Assembly: GCA_029260755.1 (NCBI GenBank)
Contig: JAJDCQ010000116.1
Location: 1 to 64,000 of the forward strand
DNA length: 64,000 bases
Origin: Planctomycetota bacterium
Lineage (GTDB): Bacteria; Planctomycetota; J058; JAJDCQ01
Direction: 5' to 3'
Part shown: positions 8,606-17,500 of the stretch, one piece after another
How the letters are laid out: every line of letters starts with the position of its first letter
How positions within the stretch are numbered: position 1 is the first letter of the stretch
Translations under genes and position numbers: made by a program
Notes under the pieces: generated by a model
Database searches by the model: none
The model's input: only the letters and a program-made list of their open reading frames with translations
Told to the model about the DNA's origin: nothing

Positions 8606-8739
8606 TCACTCCTCCTTCATGGCGTCATCCTAGCGGCCTCAGAACGGAAGCCACCCCGCGAGCCTGATCGCGCCCAGAGCGTGCGACGTCGCCGGAGGCT
8701 CGGATCGCGGCGGCACACAACGGCGGCTCCCACTCCTGA

Positions 8740-9864
8740 TCACGAGCGCCACCGCCACCACGGATAGACCGGCCAGCGGCGAAGCGTCCCATCCGAGCCC
8801 GCCGAGTATGCCTCCTGGCCGTCCGCCGCGAACCGGACGCGCCACACGTCGCCCGCGTGCGCGTTATCAAAGCGGCGATGCACGCGGCCTGTGTCGGCGG
8901 AGAGGACCACGACGTCGCCGTCCCAGCGGACGCCGGCGACGAGGAGCTCGCCCGACACGTCGACGTCGATGGTGTCGATGGGGCGGTGCGTGAACGGCGA
9001 GAGATCGGACGGCGGTCGCGTGCCCGAGACGGAGAGGGCGACGAGACGACCGTGGCAGGTCGAGGCGAAGAGGGCGTCTCCGCGGCCGAACGCTACAGAC
9101 CACGCGCCGGCGAGCGGGATCGTTCGGACGTGCATGCCCGTGTCGAGCTTCCACACGGTCACGCTGTCATTCGCCGCCGAGACGGCCGCCGCGACGTAGG
9201 AACCGTCGCGCGAGATAGCGAGGCTTCTCACGATGTCGGCCGCGACAGGCAGAACGTGGAGCGTCCGCCAGCCGCCGGCGCCGCGCTCCCAGACACGCAC
9301 GGTCTGGTCGCGACCCGCCGAGACGCAGCGCCGCCCATCCGGGGTCGACGCGAGGGCGTGGATGAGGTCTCTGTGCCCGATGAGTTCCGCTGACGCGAAA
9401 CCATCGCGGCCGAAAACCCTCATCGCGAACGGCTCGGTGCAGTGCGAGAAGTCGAGCGGCACCCCGCCGCCGACCACGAAACCGTCGTCGCCGCAGGAAG
9501 CGACGGCGAGCCAATGCGGGGCCTCGCTGGTCGGCGCTCTGGTCGCGACCACGCGGCCGGACCGATCGAGCAGATGGAGCCGCTTGCCCGCCGCGACGGC
9601 GAAGAGGTCGCCGTTCATGGCGAAGTCGAAGATGGTCAGATCCCGGGAAGTCGTCGGATAACCGTCTAACCTGAGCAGGACAAGCGCGCGATGGTCCCGA
9701 TGCCACGAGGCGCCGACGACAACGGGCGCCGTCAGCGTGAAGACCAGCATTCCGACCACTGCGCGACGTCGTCGCCGGATCGACGGGCGCCCAGCCGGGC
9801 GAACGCTCTCCGCGCGCGATCGACGCGTCGATGATGCCGTTCCGTCGTTGGGGCCCGTCGTCAT
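8740..9864 (-). CDS. Membrane-anchored WD40-type propeller protein
   Basis: The protein is 374 residues from the chosen ATG, which has GAGAGGAG 5 bases upstream; the frame stays open further upstream without a better start. A basic N-terminus (RPSIRRRRRAVV) leads into one membrane segment (VGMLVFTLTAPVVVG). The rest reads as WD40 blades: GHRDLIHALASTPDG...SAGRDQTVRVWE, LAISRDGSYVAAA...SVTVWKL and AHAGDVWRVRFAADG...SAGSDGTLRRW. Typical of envelope-facing beta-propellers in planctomycetes, which bind partner proteins. It lies in the tRNA-bounded segment and is probably co-transcribed with the HEAT-like gene downstream. Confidence 0.75.
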   Translation of the reverse strand: MTTGPNDGTASSTRRSRAESVRPAGRPSIRRRRRAVVGMLVFTLTAPVVVGASWHRDHRALVLLRLDGYPTTSRDLTIFDFAMNGDLFAVAAGKRLHLLDRSGRVVATRAPTSEAPHWLAVASCGDDGFVVGGGVPLDFSHCTEPFAMRVFGRDGFASAELIGHRDLIHALASTPDGRRCVSAGRDQTVRVWERGAGGWRTLHVLPVAADIVRSLAISRDGSYVAAAVSAANDSVTVWKLDTGMHVRTIPLAGAWSVAFGRGDALFASTCHGRLVALSVSGTRPPSDLSPFTHRPIDTIDVDVSGELLVAGVRWDGDVVVLSADTGRVHRRFDNAHAGDVWRVRFAADGQEAYSAGSDGTLRRWPVYPWWRWRS

Positions 9865-10081
9865 GTCGCTCCTCTCTCTCGGCTGAGGGTGGCCGGCCTC
9901 CGTCATGAGAGAGCCATCGCGCTGCGAGGAGCTGAGGGGCTCGGTAGGCGGTGAAGGCAGATGCGGAACCGCTCGATCCACGGTCGCGGTTCGAACTCCA
10001 GCGTGGGCCTCGGGCTCGCGGATTACTACGGCGCGATCTGGGACCACGCCCATGGGAGCCGGTAGAGGCTAACGGTGCGGT

Positions 10082-10102
10082 GGGCTGGGGTGGGGTGGGG
10101 TG
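10082..10102 (+). other. G-quadruplex-forming G-run cluster
   Basis: One run of three G and three runs of four G are separated by loops of one or two bases (GGG-CT-GGGG-T-GGGG-T-GGGG), followed by T-GG. This is an ideal intramolecular G-quadruplex motif on the + strand. It lies about 220 bases upstream of the start of the minus-strand WD40 gene, within the non-coding stretch that ends at the tRNA fragment. Confidence 0.6.
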
Positions 10103-10184
10103 GAGTGCGCTACTGAACTCGCGCTTCCTCTCCACGGAGGAGCAGAGCTTTCTACCTGCCGGCATAGGGGTTGCGCGTCGGGGA

Positions 10185-10245
10185 TACGCTAGGTGAGGGC
10201 CTGGCTCGGGTCATGCCAAGTGCGAGTTCGAATCTCGCCCTCGGC
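10185..10245 (+). pseudogene. 3' half of tRNA-Leu, duplicated (att-like remnant)
   Basis: Bases 10216-10245 are identical to 7052-7081 of tRNA-Leu(GAG): the end of the variable arm, T arm and 3' acceptor strand. The preceding anticodon arm and variable arm are recognisable but carry substitutions and indels (the anticodon loop has lost a T). No 5' acceptor strand able to pair with CCTCGGC is present, so it cannot fold into a tRNA. It is followed by a copy of the tRNA terminator. This is the usual form of an integration scar at a tRNA 3' end, or of a decayed tandem duplicate. Confidence 0.85.
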
Positions 10246-10253
10246 CTGAATCT

Positions 10254-10288
10254 AGAGCCCCGGCCACCGCCGGGGCTCTCTTTCGTTT
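10254..10288 (+). terminator. Copy of the tRNA-Leu terminator
   Basis: The same 11-bp stem as at 7091-7117 (AGAGCCCCGGC / GCCGGGGCTCT, 10254-10264 with 10269-10279), with a 4-base loop and the tail CTTTCGTTT. Its presence means the duplication extends beyond the tRNA itself. Confidence 0.78.
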
Positions 10289-10441
10289 CCCTCCGTGGGC
10301 GCCTCGCCGCCTCGCGCCAAGACGCCGGCGCCCACACACACATGGAGGAGGGCGGGGGCCAGAACGTTGGAACCCGCCAGGCCGAGCCCGGGTCCGAGCG
10401 GTGGGGACAGCTCGCCAGCGCTCCTTTGGGGGAACCTCGAC

Positions 10442-12070
10442 ATGTCTGATGACCACCACCGCCGCTCGGCGTCGCCCCGGCGCGCCGCCCTCGCCGGCCT
10501 CGTCTCGATCGCGTGCGCTCTGGGGCTCGCCGGCGTCGCGGGCGCCCAGGATGGCGACCGCCCCGCCGCGCCGGCTCCGAAGCGGAGCGGCTTCTACCTG
10601 CAGCAGGTCGCCGCGATCGGTCCCGCGGTCTTCTCGCCCGACGGACGCTGGATCGCGGTGCGCGAGGACGGCGGCGCGATCGCCGTCATCGAGCGCGCCG
10701 CGGCCGAGCGGGACCCCAAGGGCTACGAGCCGCACCGCATCGCCGGGGGTCTCGGCGACGTCGCCAACTGGAACGACTGGCGACGCCGGCTGGCCGGACC
10801 GGGCATCGCCTTCGCCGCCGCCGCCGACGGCGGCGGCGCGGTCGAGCTGATCGCCGAGGGAGGCGAGGGGCTCATCCATGCGACCGTGTCGGGCGCGGGC
10901 GTCGACCTCGACGACCTGGCGGCGCCCGCGGGCGCGATTCCCATCCTCACGGGTCGCGGCGGGCGCTGGCCGGTGCTGGTCCCGGTCGACGCCGACGGCG
11001 ATGACGGCTGGCGCAAGCCGGCCCTGTGGGTGGTCGGCGCGGCCGAGTGGCCCGAGAAGGCGCCGCGGGTGCGGCCGAAGACCCTCCGCTGGACCGATGA
11101 CGGCGCCCACCTCGTCGCGACCCTCGCCGACGGCTCGCTCGCCCGCATCGACGCGGGCACCGGCGCGCTCGAGACCCTCGTCGCCCGCGCCGCGGTCGAG
11201 AAGGCGGTCGGCAAGCCGATCGAGCGCGTCGTGCTGCGCGCCTTCGGCCCCGACGGCAAGCTCTTCGTCGCCGGCGTGCGCCCCTATCCCGAGGACATGC
11301 GCGGGAGGTCCGGGACCTACGTCCCCGCCGGCGACGAGGCGCCGACGCGCGGCCGCAACCCGGGCTCGGCCGAGCCTGGCCCGGGCATGCCCCAGTACCT
11401 CTACGTGGCCGACGGCGAGACGCTGACCCTGATCAAGCAGGTCTCGCTCGCCCGCCACCTCGACACCCTCCTCGTCGCGCCCTCGCGCGCCCTCGATCGG
11501 TTCGCCTTCCTCCAGGTGGCGAACGACGGCGGCGCCGGCAGCGGCGTGCCGACGATCTGGGCCGGCTCGATCAACGCCGCGGGCAAGCTCACCGAGAAGG
11601 AGCTGGGACGCGTGGTCGATGAGGGGCTCGAGGCGCCGCGCTTCCGGGCGCTCGCCACCTCGGCCGACGGATCGGGGGCGATCCTGCTCATGGAGGCGAG
11701 CCGCGAGAAGGAGCTGCGCCTCGACGACCCGGCGGTGAAGAAGCTCCTCGGCGGCGCCCCGAAGGAGATGGCGGCGCCGCTCCTGAGCCAGGCCTACGGT
11801 CGGGGCGGCGCGCGCATCACCGACGACGCGGTCATCCTCTCCTTCGCGAGCTGGGGCCTCTACGCCCTCGACGCGGGCGAGCCCGGCCTCCGGAAGCTCG
11901 GCCTGTTCGGCGAGGGGATCGCCCGCTTCGCGGGCGAGACCGGGTTGCCGGGCGAGGCGAAGGACATCGTCTACGACGCGACCTCGGGATGGCTCGTGGC
12001 GACGGTGCGGCACGGCTCGTTCGACTCCAAGGCGCAGGGCATGCTCCTGCTCGAGCTGAAGGCCCCCTGA
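10442..12070 (+). CDS. Secreted propeller-like protein of unknown function
   Basis: 542 residues from an ATG preceded by GGGGGAA. A Sec signal peptide is clear: basic N-terminus, AALAGLVSIACALGLAGVAGA and a likely cut after AGA. The mature protein has repeated beta-rich phrases resembling PQQ/WD propeller blades (VFSPDGRWIAVRED, LRWTDDGAHLVATLADGSLARID, LRAFGPDGKLFVAGV, FLQVANDGG, ITDDAVILSFASWGLYALD). No catalytic motif is recognised. It probably resides in the periplasm. The gene stands alone: it begins 150 bases after the duplicated terminator and is followed by REP-like hairpins. Confidence 0.7.
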   Translation: MSDDHHRRSASPRRAALAGLVSIACALGLAGVAGAQDGDRPAAPAPKRSGFYLQQVAAIGPAVFSPDGRWIAVREDGGAIAVIERAAAERDPKGYEPHRIAGGLGDVANWNDWRRRLAGPGIAFAAAADGGGAVELIAEGGEGLIHATVSGAGVDLDDLAAPAGAIPILTGRGGRWPVLVPVDADGDDGWRKPALWVVGAAEWPEKAPRVRPKTLRWTDDGAHLVATLADGSLARIDAGTGALETLVARAAVEKAVGKPIERVVLRAFGPDGKLFVAGVRPYPEDMRGRSGTYVPAGDEAPTRGRNPGSAEPGPGMPQYLYVADGETLTLIKQVSLARHLDTLLVAPSRALDRFAFLQVANDGGAGSGVPTIWAGSINAAGKLTEKELGRVVDEGLEAPRFRALATSADGSGAILLMEASREKELRLDDPAVKKLLGGAPKEMAAPLLSQAYGRGGARITDDAVILSFASWGLYALDAGEPGLRKLGLFGEGIARFAGETGLPGEAKDIVYDATSGWLVATVRHGSFDSKAQGMLLLELKAP

Positions 12071-12230
12071 GCTGACCGTTCGGGGACCGATCCTTCGACT
12101 TGCCGCCTGCCGAACGTCGTGCGAAGTCGCCGCCAACGGGCGCGTCGTTCGGGCGGGCGGCCTGCTTCGGAGCGTTCGGGCCGGGCCAGGCCGCGGCGTC
12201 CCGATCGGAACGCGCCTGGGCAGCCAGCGC

Positions 12231-12321
12231 GGGGGTCAGAGCGCTTTCTGCGGCTTGGTCGGAGCCTGGTTGCCGCCGCCGGCTTCACTCCCAAGCCAGC
12301 AGAAAGACGACACTGACCCCC
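12231..12321. repeat. REP-like hairpin with GGGGGTCAG/CTGACCCCC ends
   Basis: A 91-base imperfect palindrome. The outer 9 bp (12231-12239 with 12313-12321) pair perfectly; inner segments ctttctgcggcttgg (12244-12258) and ccaagccagcagaaag (12291-12306) also pair. It lies in the 444-base gene-free stretch between two convergent genes. The end motif recurs in the next element and at 38780, 39711 and 53417. Such motifs are typical of elements moved by REP-associated or IS200-type transposases; none is seen here. Confidence 0.75.
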
Positions 12322-12366
12322 AATGCGGGGCCCGGGCCTTCGGCTCGATCCGAAGTCCAATGCGGC

Positions 12367-12453
12367 GAAGGGGTCAGGTCTGGTCAGGTCGGGTCTGGTC
12401 TCGGATGTTCGAATGAGCGGCGTTAATGCGACCATCCGAGACCTGACCCCTTC
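12367..12453. repeat. REP-like hairpin with GGGGTCAGGT/ACCTGACCCC ends
   Basis: Outer arms 12367-12379 and 12441-12453 are inverted copies, and an inner 11-bp pair joins 12397-12407 with 12433-12443. The left arm carries extra partial copies of ggtcaggtc and gggtctggtc, as if expanded by slippage. The loop contains no gene. It lies 46 bases from the first REP-like element and 62 bases from the end of the membrane protein gene at 12515. Confidence 0.72.
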
Positions 12454-12514
12454 GGGCGCTTCCGGACGATGCACCCGACGGCGACGGTGGCGCGGCTGGG
12501 AGGGAGCCGGGGAT

Positions 12515-14320
12515 TCAGTCCGTCGGACGGCCGTCGCCCGGCCGTCGGATCCAGCGCGCGGGGAGGGGGCACCACGACACGGCGCCGAGGTCGGTCGCCG
12601 CGTCGACGAGCTCGCCGACGGTCCCGTCGGGCAGCTCCGCCTTCGCCTCGATCCGGACGGCGGCGCCGTCGCGTCCGCCCTCGGCGATGAGCTCGCGGAC
12701 GCGGTGGGCGACCTGACGGAGCAGCTCCGGATCGGCCCGCTCGCCGAGCGCGTCGACGATGGCGACCGCCTCGATCGGCAGCGGCACGGCCTCGCCCGTC
12801 TCGGCGTCGGACGCCTCGACGACGACCTCGACGAGGCGCGCCCTCGGCACGTGGCCGCCGTCGCGCCACGCGAACGCGCGCCCCTCGCCGGTCCAGCTCG
12901 ACGGGCCGGGGTAGATCCACGGCAACGCCGGAACGGCGAGCTGCACGAGCACCCACAGGTGGACGAACACGATGACCGACCGGCGCCGCCAGCCGAGCAG
13001 CATCCACTCGCTCCCGACGCCGCCAGACGGGGTCGCGCCCGCGCCGACCGCGCCGCCGCCCATCGCGCCGGGCGCGATGAAGCCGCTCGGGACGCGGCCG
13101 CGCAGCCCCCGCCGCACGAGGAACGAGAAGCAGCCGCCCACGACCGCGCCGATCAGCGGGATCGAGAGGAGCAACGCCAGCGGCCAGGCGAGCGGCGCGC
13201 GCATCGCCACCAGCCGGAGGGCCGCGGCGCCGCCGTGGTGCTTCCCGTCGTGGGTGACGAGGGTGAACGCCTCCTCCGCCGTGTCGTCGGAGCCCGGCGT
13301 CTCGCGCCACGCGACGGACCCGAGGAGATCGAGGTCGTGGAGCAGGGCGACCGTGAACCGGAGCATCCGCGAGCGCGGGTCGAAGCGGACGACCCAGCCC
13401 TGGAGCGGGAGCAGCCAGCGCAGGCGCGCGGCCAGCCGCCTCGGCCAGTCGGGCTCGGCGAAGACCGTCGTCGCGAGCCCGGCGACCAGGGCGAAGACGA
13501 GCGCGTTGGCCGTCCCGCCGAGCCACGCGATCGCCGCGTGGGCGAGGACGGCCAGGACCAGGCCGAGCGATCGGGTGCGCCGCCAGGGCAGGGCGAGGGC
13601 GCCGAGCAGCGCCACGACGCTCGGGGCGAAGCCCACCAGCGCGACGAGGGCCGTCTCGCCGAGCAGACCGGCGAGGGTGGGCAGACCGCCCTGGGCCGCG
13701 ATCCACGACTCCGCCCACGCGCCCGTGGCGAACCCCGGCTCGGCCACCGACGCGATCGCGAGGGCGAGCAGGACGATCCACGCCTGGCACCGGACGAGGA
13801 ACGGACCCCAGAACGGGATCACCGCGTAGCGCGGCGGTCCGCCGCGGACGAGGCGCCGATCGACGGCGAACGCGGCGCTCGCCGTCGCGAGGGTCAGCAG
13901 GCCCGCGACGAGCGCGACGAGGTAGCCGGCGTCGGAGTAGGCGGCCCGATCGGCGAGGAGGAGGTGGAGCGAGCCGGCGAGGACGAGGAACGCGGCGAGG
14001 CGCGTCCGGAACCCGATCGCGAGCGATGCCGCCGCGAGGGCGAGGACGATCAGCTCGACCCGGGCGGCCGTTCCGGCGAGCGGGGCGATCGCCTCGAGCC
14101 CGGCCCACGGGAAGCGCGTCGCGACCGCGCCGCCGGGGTCGGCGGTGCTCGTCAGGAGGAGGCCGAGGGTGTGGCCGAGCACGACGAGGCCGAACCCGAT
14201 CCGGAGGACGGCCAGCGAGGCCGCATCGACGGGTCGCGTCAGGTGGTTCGCCCAGCGGCGCCACCACGGGAGGCGTCGCGCCGCCCGGCGGGGCGGCGCG
14301 GCCACGAGAAGCTCGGGCAC
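12515..14320 (-). CDS. HTTM / vitamin K-dependent gamma-carboxylase-like membrane protein
   Basis: The protein is 601 residues from a GTG with GAGGAG 9 bases upstream; a GTG at 14395 would add 25 residues. The N-terminal half matches the HTTM pattern: RPVDAASLAVLRIGFGLVVLGH, then several membrane segments. ADRAAYSDAGYL and TTVFAEPDWPRRL resemble the F-x-x-P-x-W-P-x-x-L element of vitamin K carboxylase. The second half has HLWVLVQLAVPALPWIYPG followed by SWTGEGRAFAWR, which recalls the W-x-x-E-G-x-x-[FY]-[SA]-W segment after the membrane domain in that family. Bacterial homologues have mostly unproven roles. It is convergent with the secreted propeller gene and divergent from the kinase at 14512. 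Confidence 0.72.
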   Translation of the reverse strand: MPELLVAAPPRRAARRLPWWRRWANHLTRPVDAASLAVLRIGFGLVVLGHTLGLLLTSTADPGGAVATRFPWAGLEAIAPLAGTAARVELIVLALAAASLAIGFRTRLAAFLVLAGSLHLLLADRAAYSDAGYLVALVAGLLTLATASAAFAVDRRLVRGGPPRYAVIPFWGPFLVRCQAWIVLLALAIASVAEPGFATGAWAESWIAAQGGLPTLAGLLGETALVALVGFAPSVVALLGALALPWRRTRSLGLVLAVLAHAAIAWLGGTANALVFALVAGLATTVFAEPDWPRRLAARLRWLLPLQGWVVRFDPRSRMLRFTVALLHDLDLLGSVAWRETPGSDDTAEEAFTLVTHDGKHHGGAAALRLVAMRAPLAWPLALLLSIPLIGAVVGGCFSFLVRRGLRGRVPSGFIAPGAMGGGAVGAGATPSGGVGSEWMLLGWRRRSVIVFVHLWVLVQLAVPALPWIYPGPSSWTGEGRAFAWRDGGHVPRARLVEVVVEASDAETGEAVPLPIEAVAIVDALGERADPELLRQVAHRVRELIAEGGRDGAAVRIEAKAELPDGTVGELVDAATDLGAVSWCPLPARWIRRPGDGRPTD

Positions 14321-14511
14321 GACAGGCGCTCCTCGAAACGCACGACCGTGCGCCGCGGAGATCTCCCCGGGGCGCACGACTTGCCAGCGTATCACGCGGC
14401 GCCGGCGATGGGGGACGAGAAATCCGCGGCGCCGACTTGGCGAAGCCGGTCTCGCCTCACCTAAGATGCAGCCGAGGCGTCCGACGGGTCCGGACGCCCG
14501 GACGGCCCTGC

Positions 14512-17500
14512 ATGAGCGCCCAGCCTTCGGACCCCACGATCGCGGGCTCGCCCGCGCCGGATCACCACCACGCCGACGAGCGCCCGCCGAACGTCCTCGG
14601 TCCCTACCGGGTCGGCGAGCGCCTCGGCGCGGGCGGCCAGGCGACCGTCTACCGGGCCGACCACGTCGGCCTCGGACGCGCCGCCGCGATCAAGGTGCTC
14701 TCCCCGAAGATGGCGGCGGACTCCGAGTACACCGACCGGTTCCACGCCGAGGCGACGATCGCCGCGCGCCTCCAGCATCCGCACATCGTCACGACCTACG
14801 ACTCGGGCGAGCAGGACGGCTTTCACTGGCTCGCGATGGAGCTCGTCGACGGCGAGAGCGTCGCCGACCGGATCGCGCGCGGGCCGCTCTCGCTCGAGGA
14901 GGCCGTCGCGGTCACCCGGTCGGTCGCCCTCGCCCTCGACTACGCCGCCGCGCACGGGATCATCCACCGGGACGTGAAGCCGCAGAACGTCCTGGTCGAC
15001 TCCGCCGGCACGGCGAAGCTCGCCGACCTCGGCCTCGCCAAGGACAAGGACGCGAGCCAGAGCCTGACGGCGACCGGGGTGGCGATCGGCACGCCGCGCT
15101 ACGCCTCGCCCGAGGTCGCCATGGGGACCCGCGGCCGCGACCTCGACGTGCGAAGCGACGTCTACTCGCTCGGCCTCTCGCTCTGGGAGATGCTGACGGC
15201 GACGGCGCCGCTCGCCGGCGAGACGATCGTCGAGACCCTGATCCGGCACACGCAGGAGGACGTGCCGTCGCTCGGGGGCCTCGTTCCCGACGCGACGGCG
15301 AAGCTCCTCGACCCGGTGATCGCCCGGATGACGGCGCGCGAGCGCGACCGGCGCTACCCGAGCGCGGCGGCCCTCGCCGACGACCTCGCCGCGATCGCCG
15401 AAGGCGGCGTCTCCGTCGCCTCGTCGGGCGGGCGCGCGGGAGCGAGCCGCAGCGGACGCCGGCGCGGCGCGCGGCGATCGAGCGGAAGCCGACGGGCGCC
15501 GCGCATCTCGAGCCAACGCCGGGCCGCGACCGCCGCCACCCCCGACGGCGACCGCGACCGCGCCGCGCGGAACGACCGGGCGGCGCCGGCGCGCCTCATC
15601 GCGGCCCTCGTCGCCGTTCCGGCGCTGCTCGGAATCGGGCTCCTCGTCACGTCGCGCCGCGACCGAGGCCGGGCCACCTCGGACCCCGACGCGGCCACGG
15701 GCGTGGTCACGGCCGAGACGACGCCGCCGATGGCGGAGCACCTCGCCGCCATCGAACGGCACCGCCGCCTCGAACAGCTCGACCTCGCCCTGGGCGCTCT
15801 CGCCGCCGCGGCCGAACGCCACCCCGAGGCGAAGGCCGAGCTCGCCGCGCTCGAGGCCGAGGTCATCGACGATCTCGTCGAACGGCTCGACCGCGGAATC
15901 GGGCAGCGACCCTCGCTCGAGGCGTCGGTCGCCGCGCTGGCCCAGCACGCGACGAAGGCATCGCCCGCCGCCGCGTCCCGGCTCGACGCGCTCGCGGCCG
16001 AGCGGCTCGTCGCCTCCCTCGTCGAGGTCGATCGGCTGAGCGTCGAGCTCGCGCGGCTGGTGCGCGAGGGCGACCTCGTCGCGGCGGGCGAGCTCTGCGG
16101 CGAGGCGGCCGCGGCCCTCGACCGCGCCGCGGCGATCGGCGATGCCCACGCCCGCCTCGAGGACGCCATCACGCTGGCGACGCGCCGGGAGTCGATCGCC
16201 TTCTGGAGACGGCTCGTCGCCGACATCCGCGTCGTCGCGGGCGACCGCCCCGAGGACTGGGGCTTCGTCGTCGTCCGCGACCCCGAGGGCCGGCCCTCGA
16301 TCCGGCGCGCCTTCGGGCGCGCGAGCGACGACGAGCTCGCGGCCGGACTGGAGCTCGGCGAGAGCGAGGCCGACCGCGCGACCCGGCTCGGGTTCATCCG
16401 CGCGATCTTCGGGCCCACGAAGGCGGCGGCCGAGGCGTGGCTGCGCCGAGGCGCCGGGGAGCTGCCCTGGCGCGAGCCGCTGGCGCGCCTCCCCGAGCCG
16501 CCCGACCCCGCGCCGGACCAGCGCCTGACCCCACCCGTTCTGGATCCCGACCCGGTCCCGAGCCCTCCCGACCCCGAACCTGGACCCGCGACCCCCGAGC
16601 CCGCGGAGCCCGATGTGACCCCGGACCTCGTCGAACCCGTCGAACCCGCGGCCCCCCCCACCCCGATCCCCGAGGACGTGCGGGCTGAGCTCGAGGCCGG
16701 CGCAAAGAAGATCCGGACGATTCGAAAGACGATGAACGTCGCGCGCTTCCCGGAGATCGAGCCGGTCGTGCTCGACTGGGAGCGACTCCAGCACCGGTTC
16801 CCCAAGACGATGATCCACCGCCACCTCGGGCCCGACGATCAGCTCGAGTACTGGTTCGCGACGATCTACGCGGGCCTCGTGACGGGGAACGAGGGCCTGG
16901 TCACCGAGTCGATCCGGGTCCTCGCCTACGACTTCGATTGGGTCGCCCTGAAGGAGCCGTGGGCACCCCCGATGGAGCAGATCTACGGGCTCGTCCACGC
17001 GGCCGTGGAGGCCGACCCCCGGATGCTGGCGGTCGCCCTCGCCGACGACGCGAAGGCCCCGCCGCCGGAGCTCCTCCACGCCGTCCTCGGCGACGAGGCC
17101 GTCAGTCTGGTGACCCGCCTCGCCGAGCTCCGCCTCCACCGTGCCCGGGGCCTCGCCGTAGCGTTCGAGCGACCCGAGACGCTCCGAGAGCTCCGGTCGG
17201 AGCAGCGGCGGAAGCTCACCGAGCTCATCGCCGAGCTGACCCCGAAGAAGGACCGACCCCAGCGGCTCTTCGAACGGCGCATCCGCGGCGTCGCGGAACA
17301 GCTCCTCCTCGAGCTCGACGAGTGGCGAGCGGACGCTCCCGTCGTCGAGCTCACCCTGACCGATGGCCAGGACGTCGCCGCCCTCGGGACGAGACCTCCC
17401 GGCGTGTGGTTCCACGTCCGGGGCGGGCCCGCCCGGGGCATCGTCCTCACGCCCAGCGCCAAGCACGCGCCGGTCGAGGGCGGCCACTTCCGAATCGACG

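Noticed and set aside
10185..10245. Second functional tRNA-Leu
   Set aside because: No 5' acceptor strand pairs with the 3' strand, and the anticodon loop is damaged.
10211..12136. Long open frame antisense to the secreted propeller-like gene
   Set aside because: Its translation is Arg/Gly/Glu/Ala-rich without domains, a typical shadow in high-GC DNA. The plus-strand frame has a signal peptide, a ribosome site and propeller-like repeats.
12071..12230. Small gene in the gap after the secreted propeller-like gene
   Set aside because: Short frames lack ribosome sites and codon-position bias, and the region is dominated by hairpin repeats.
16529..16545. REP-like CTGACCCC motif inside the kinase gene
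   Set aside because: It lies in the coding Pro-rich linker with no inverted partner; probably coincidence.
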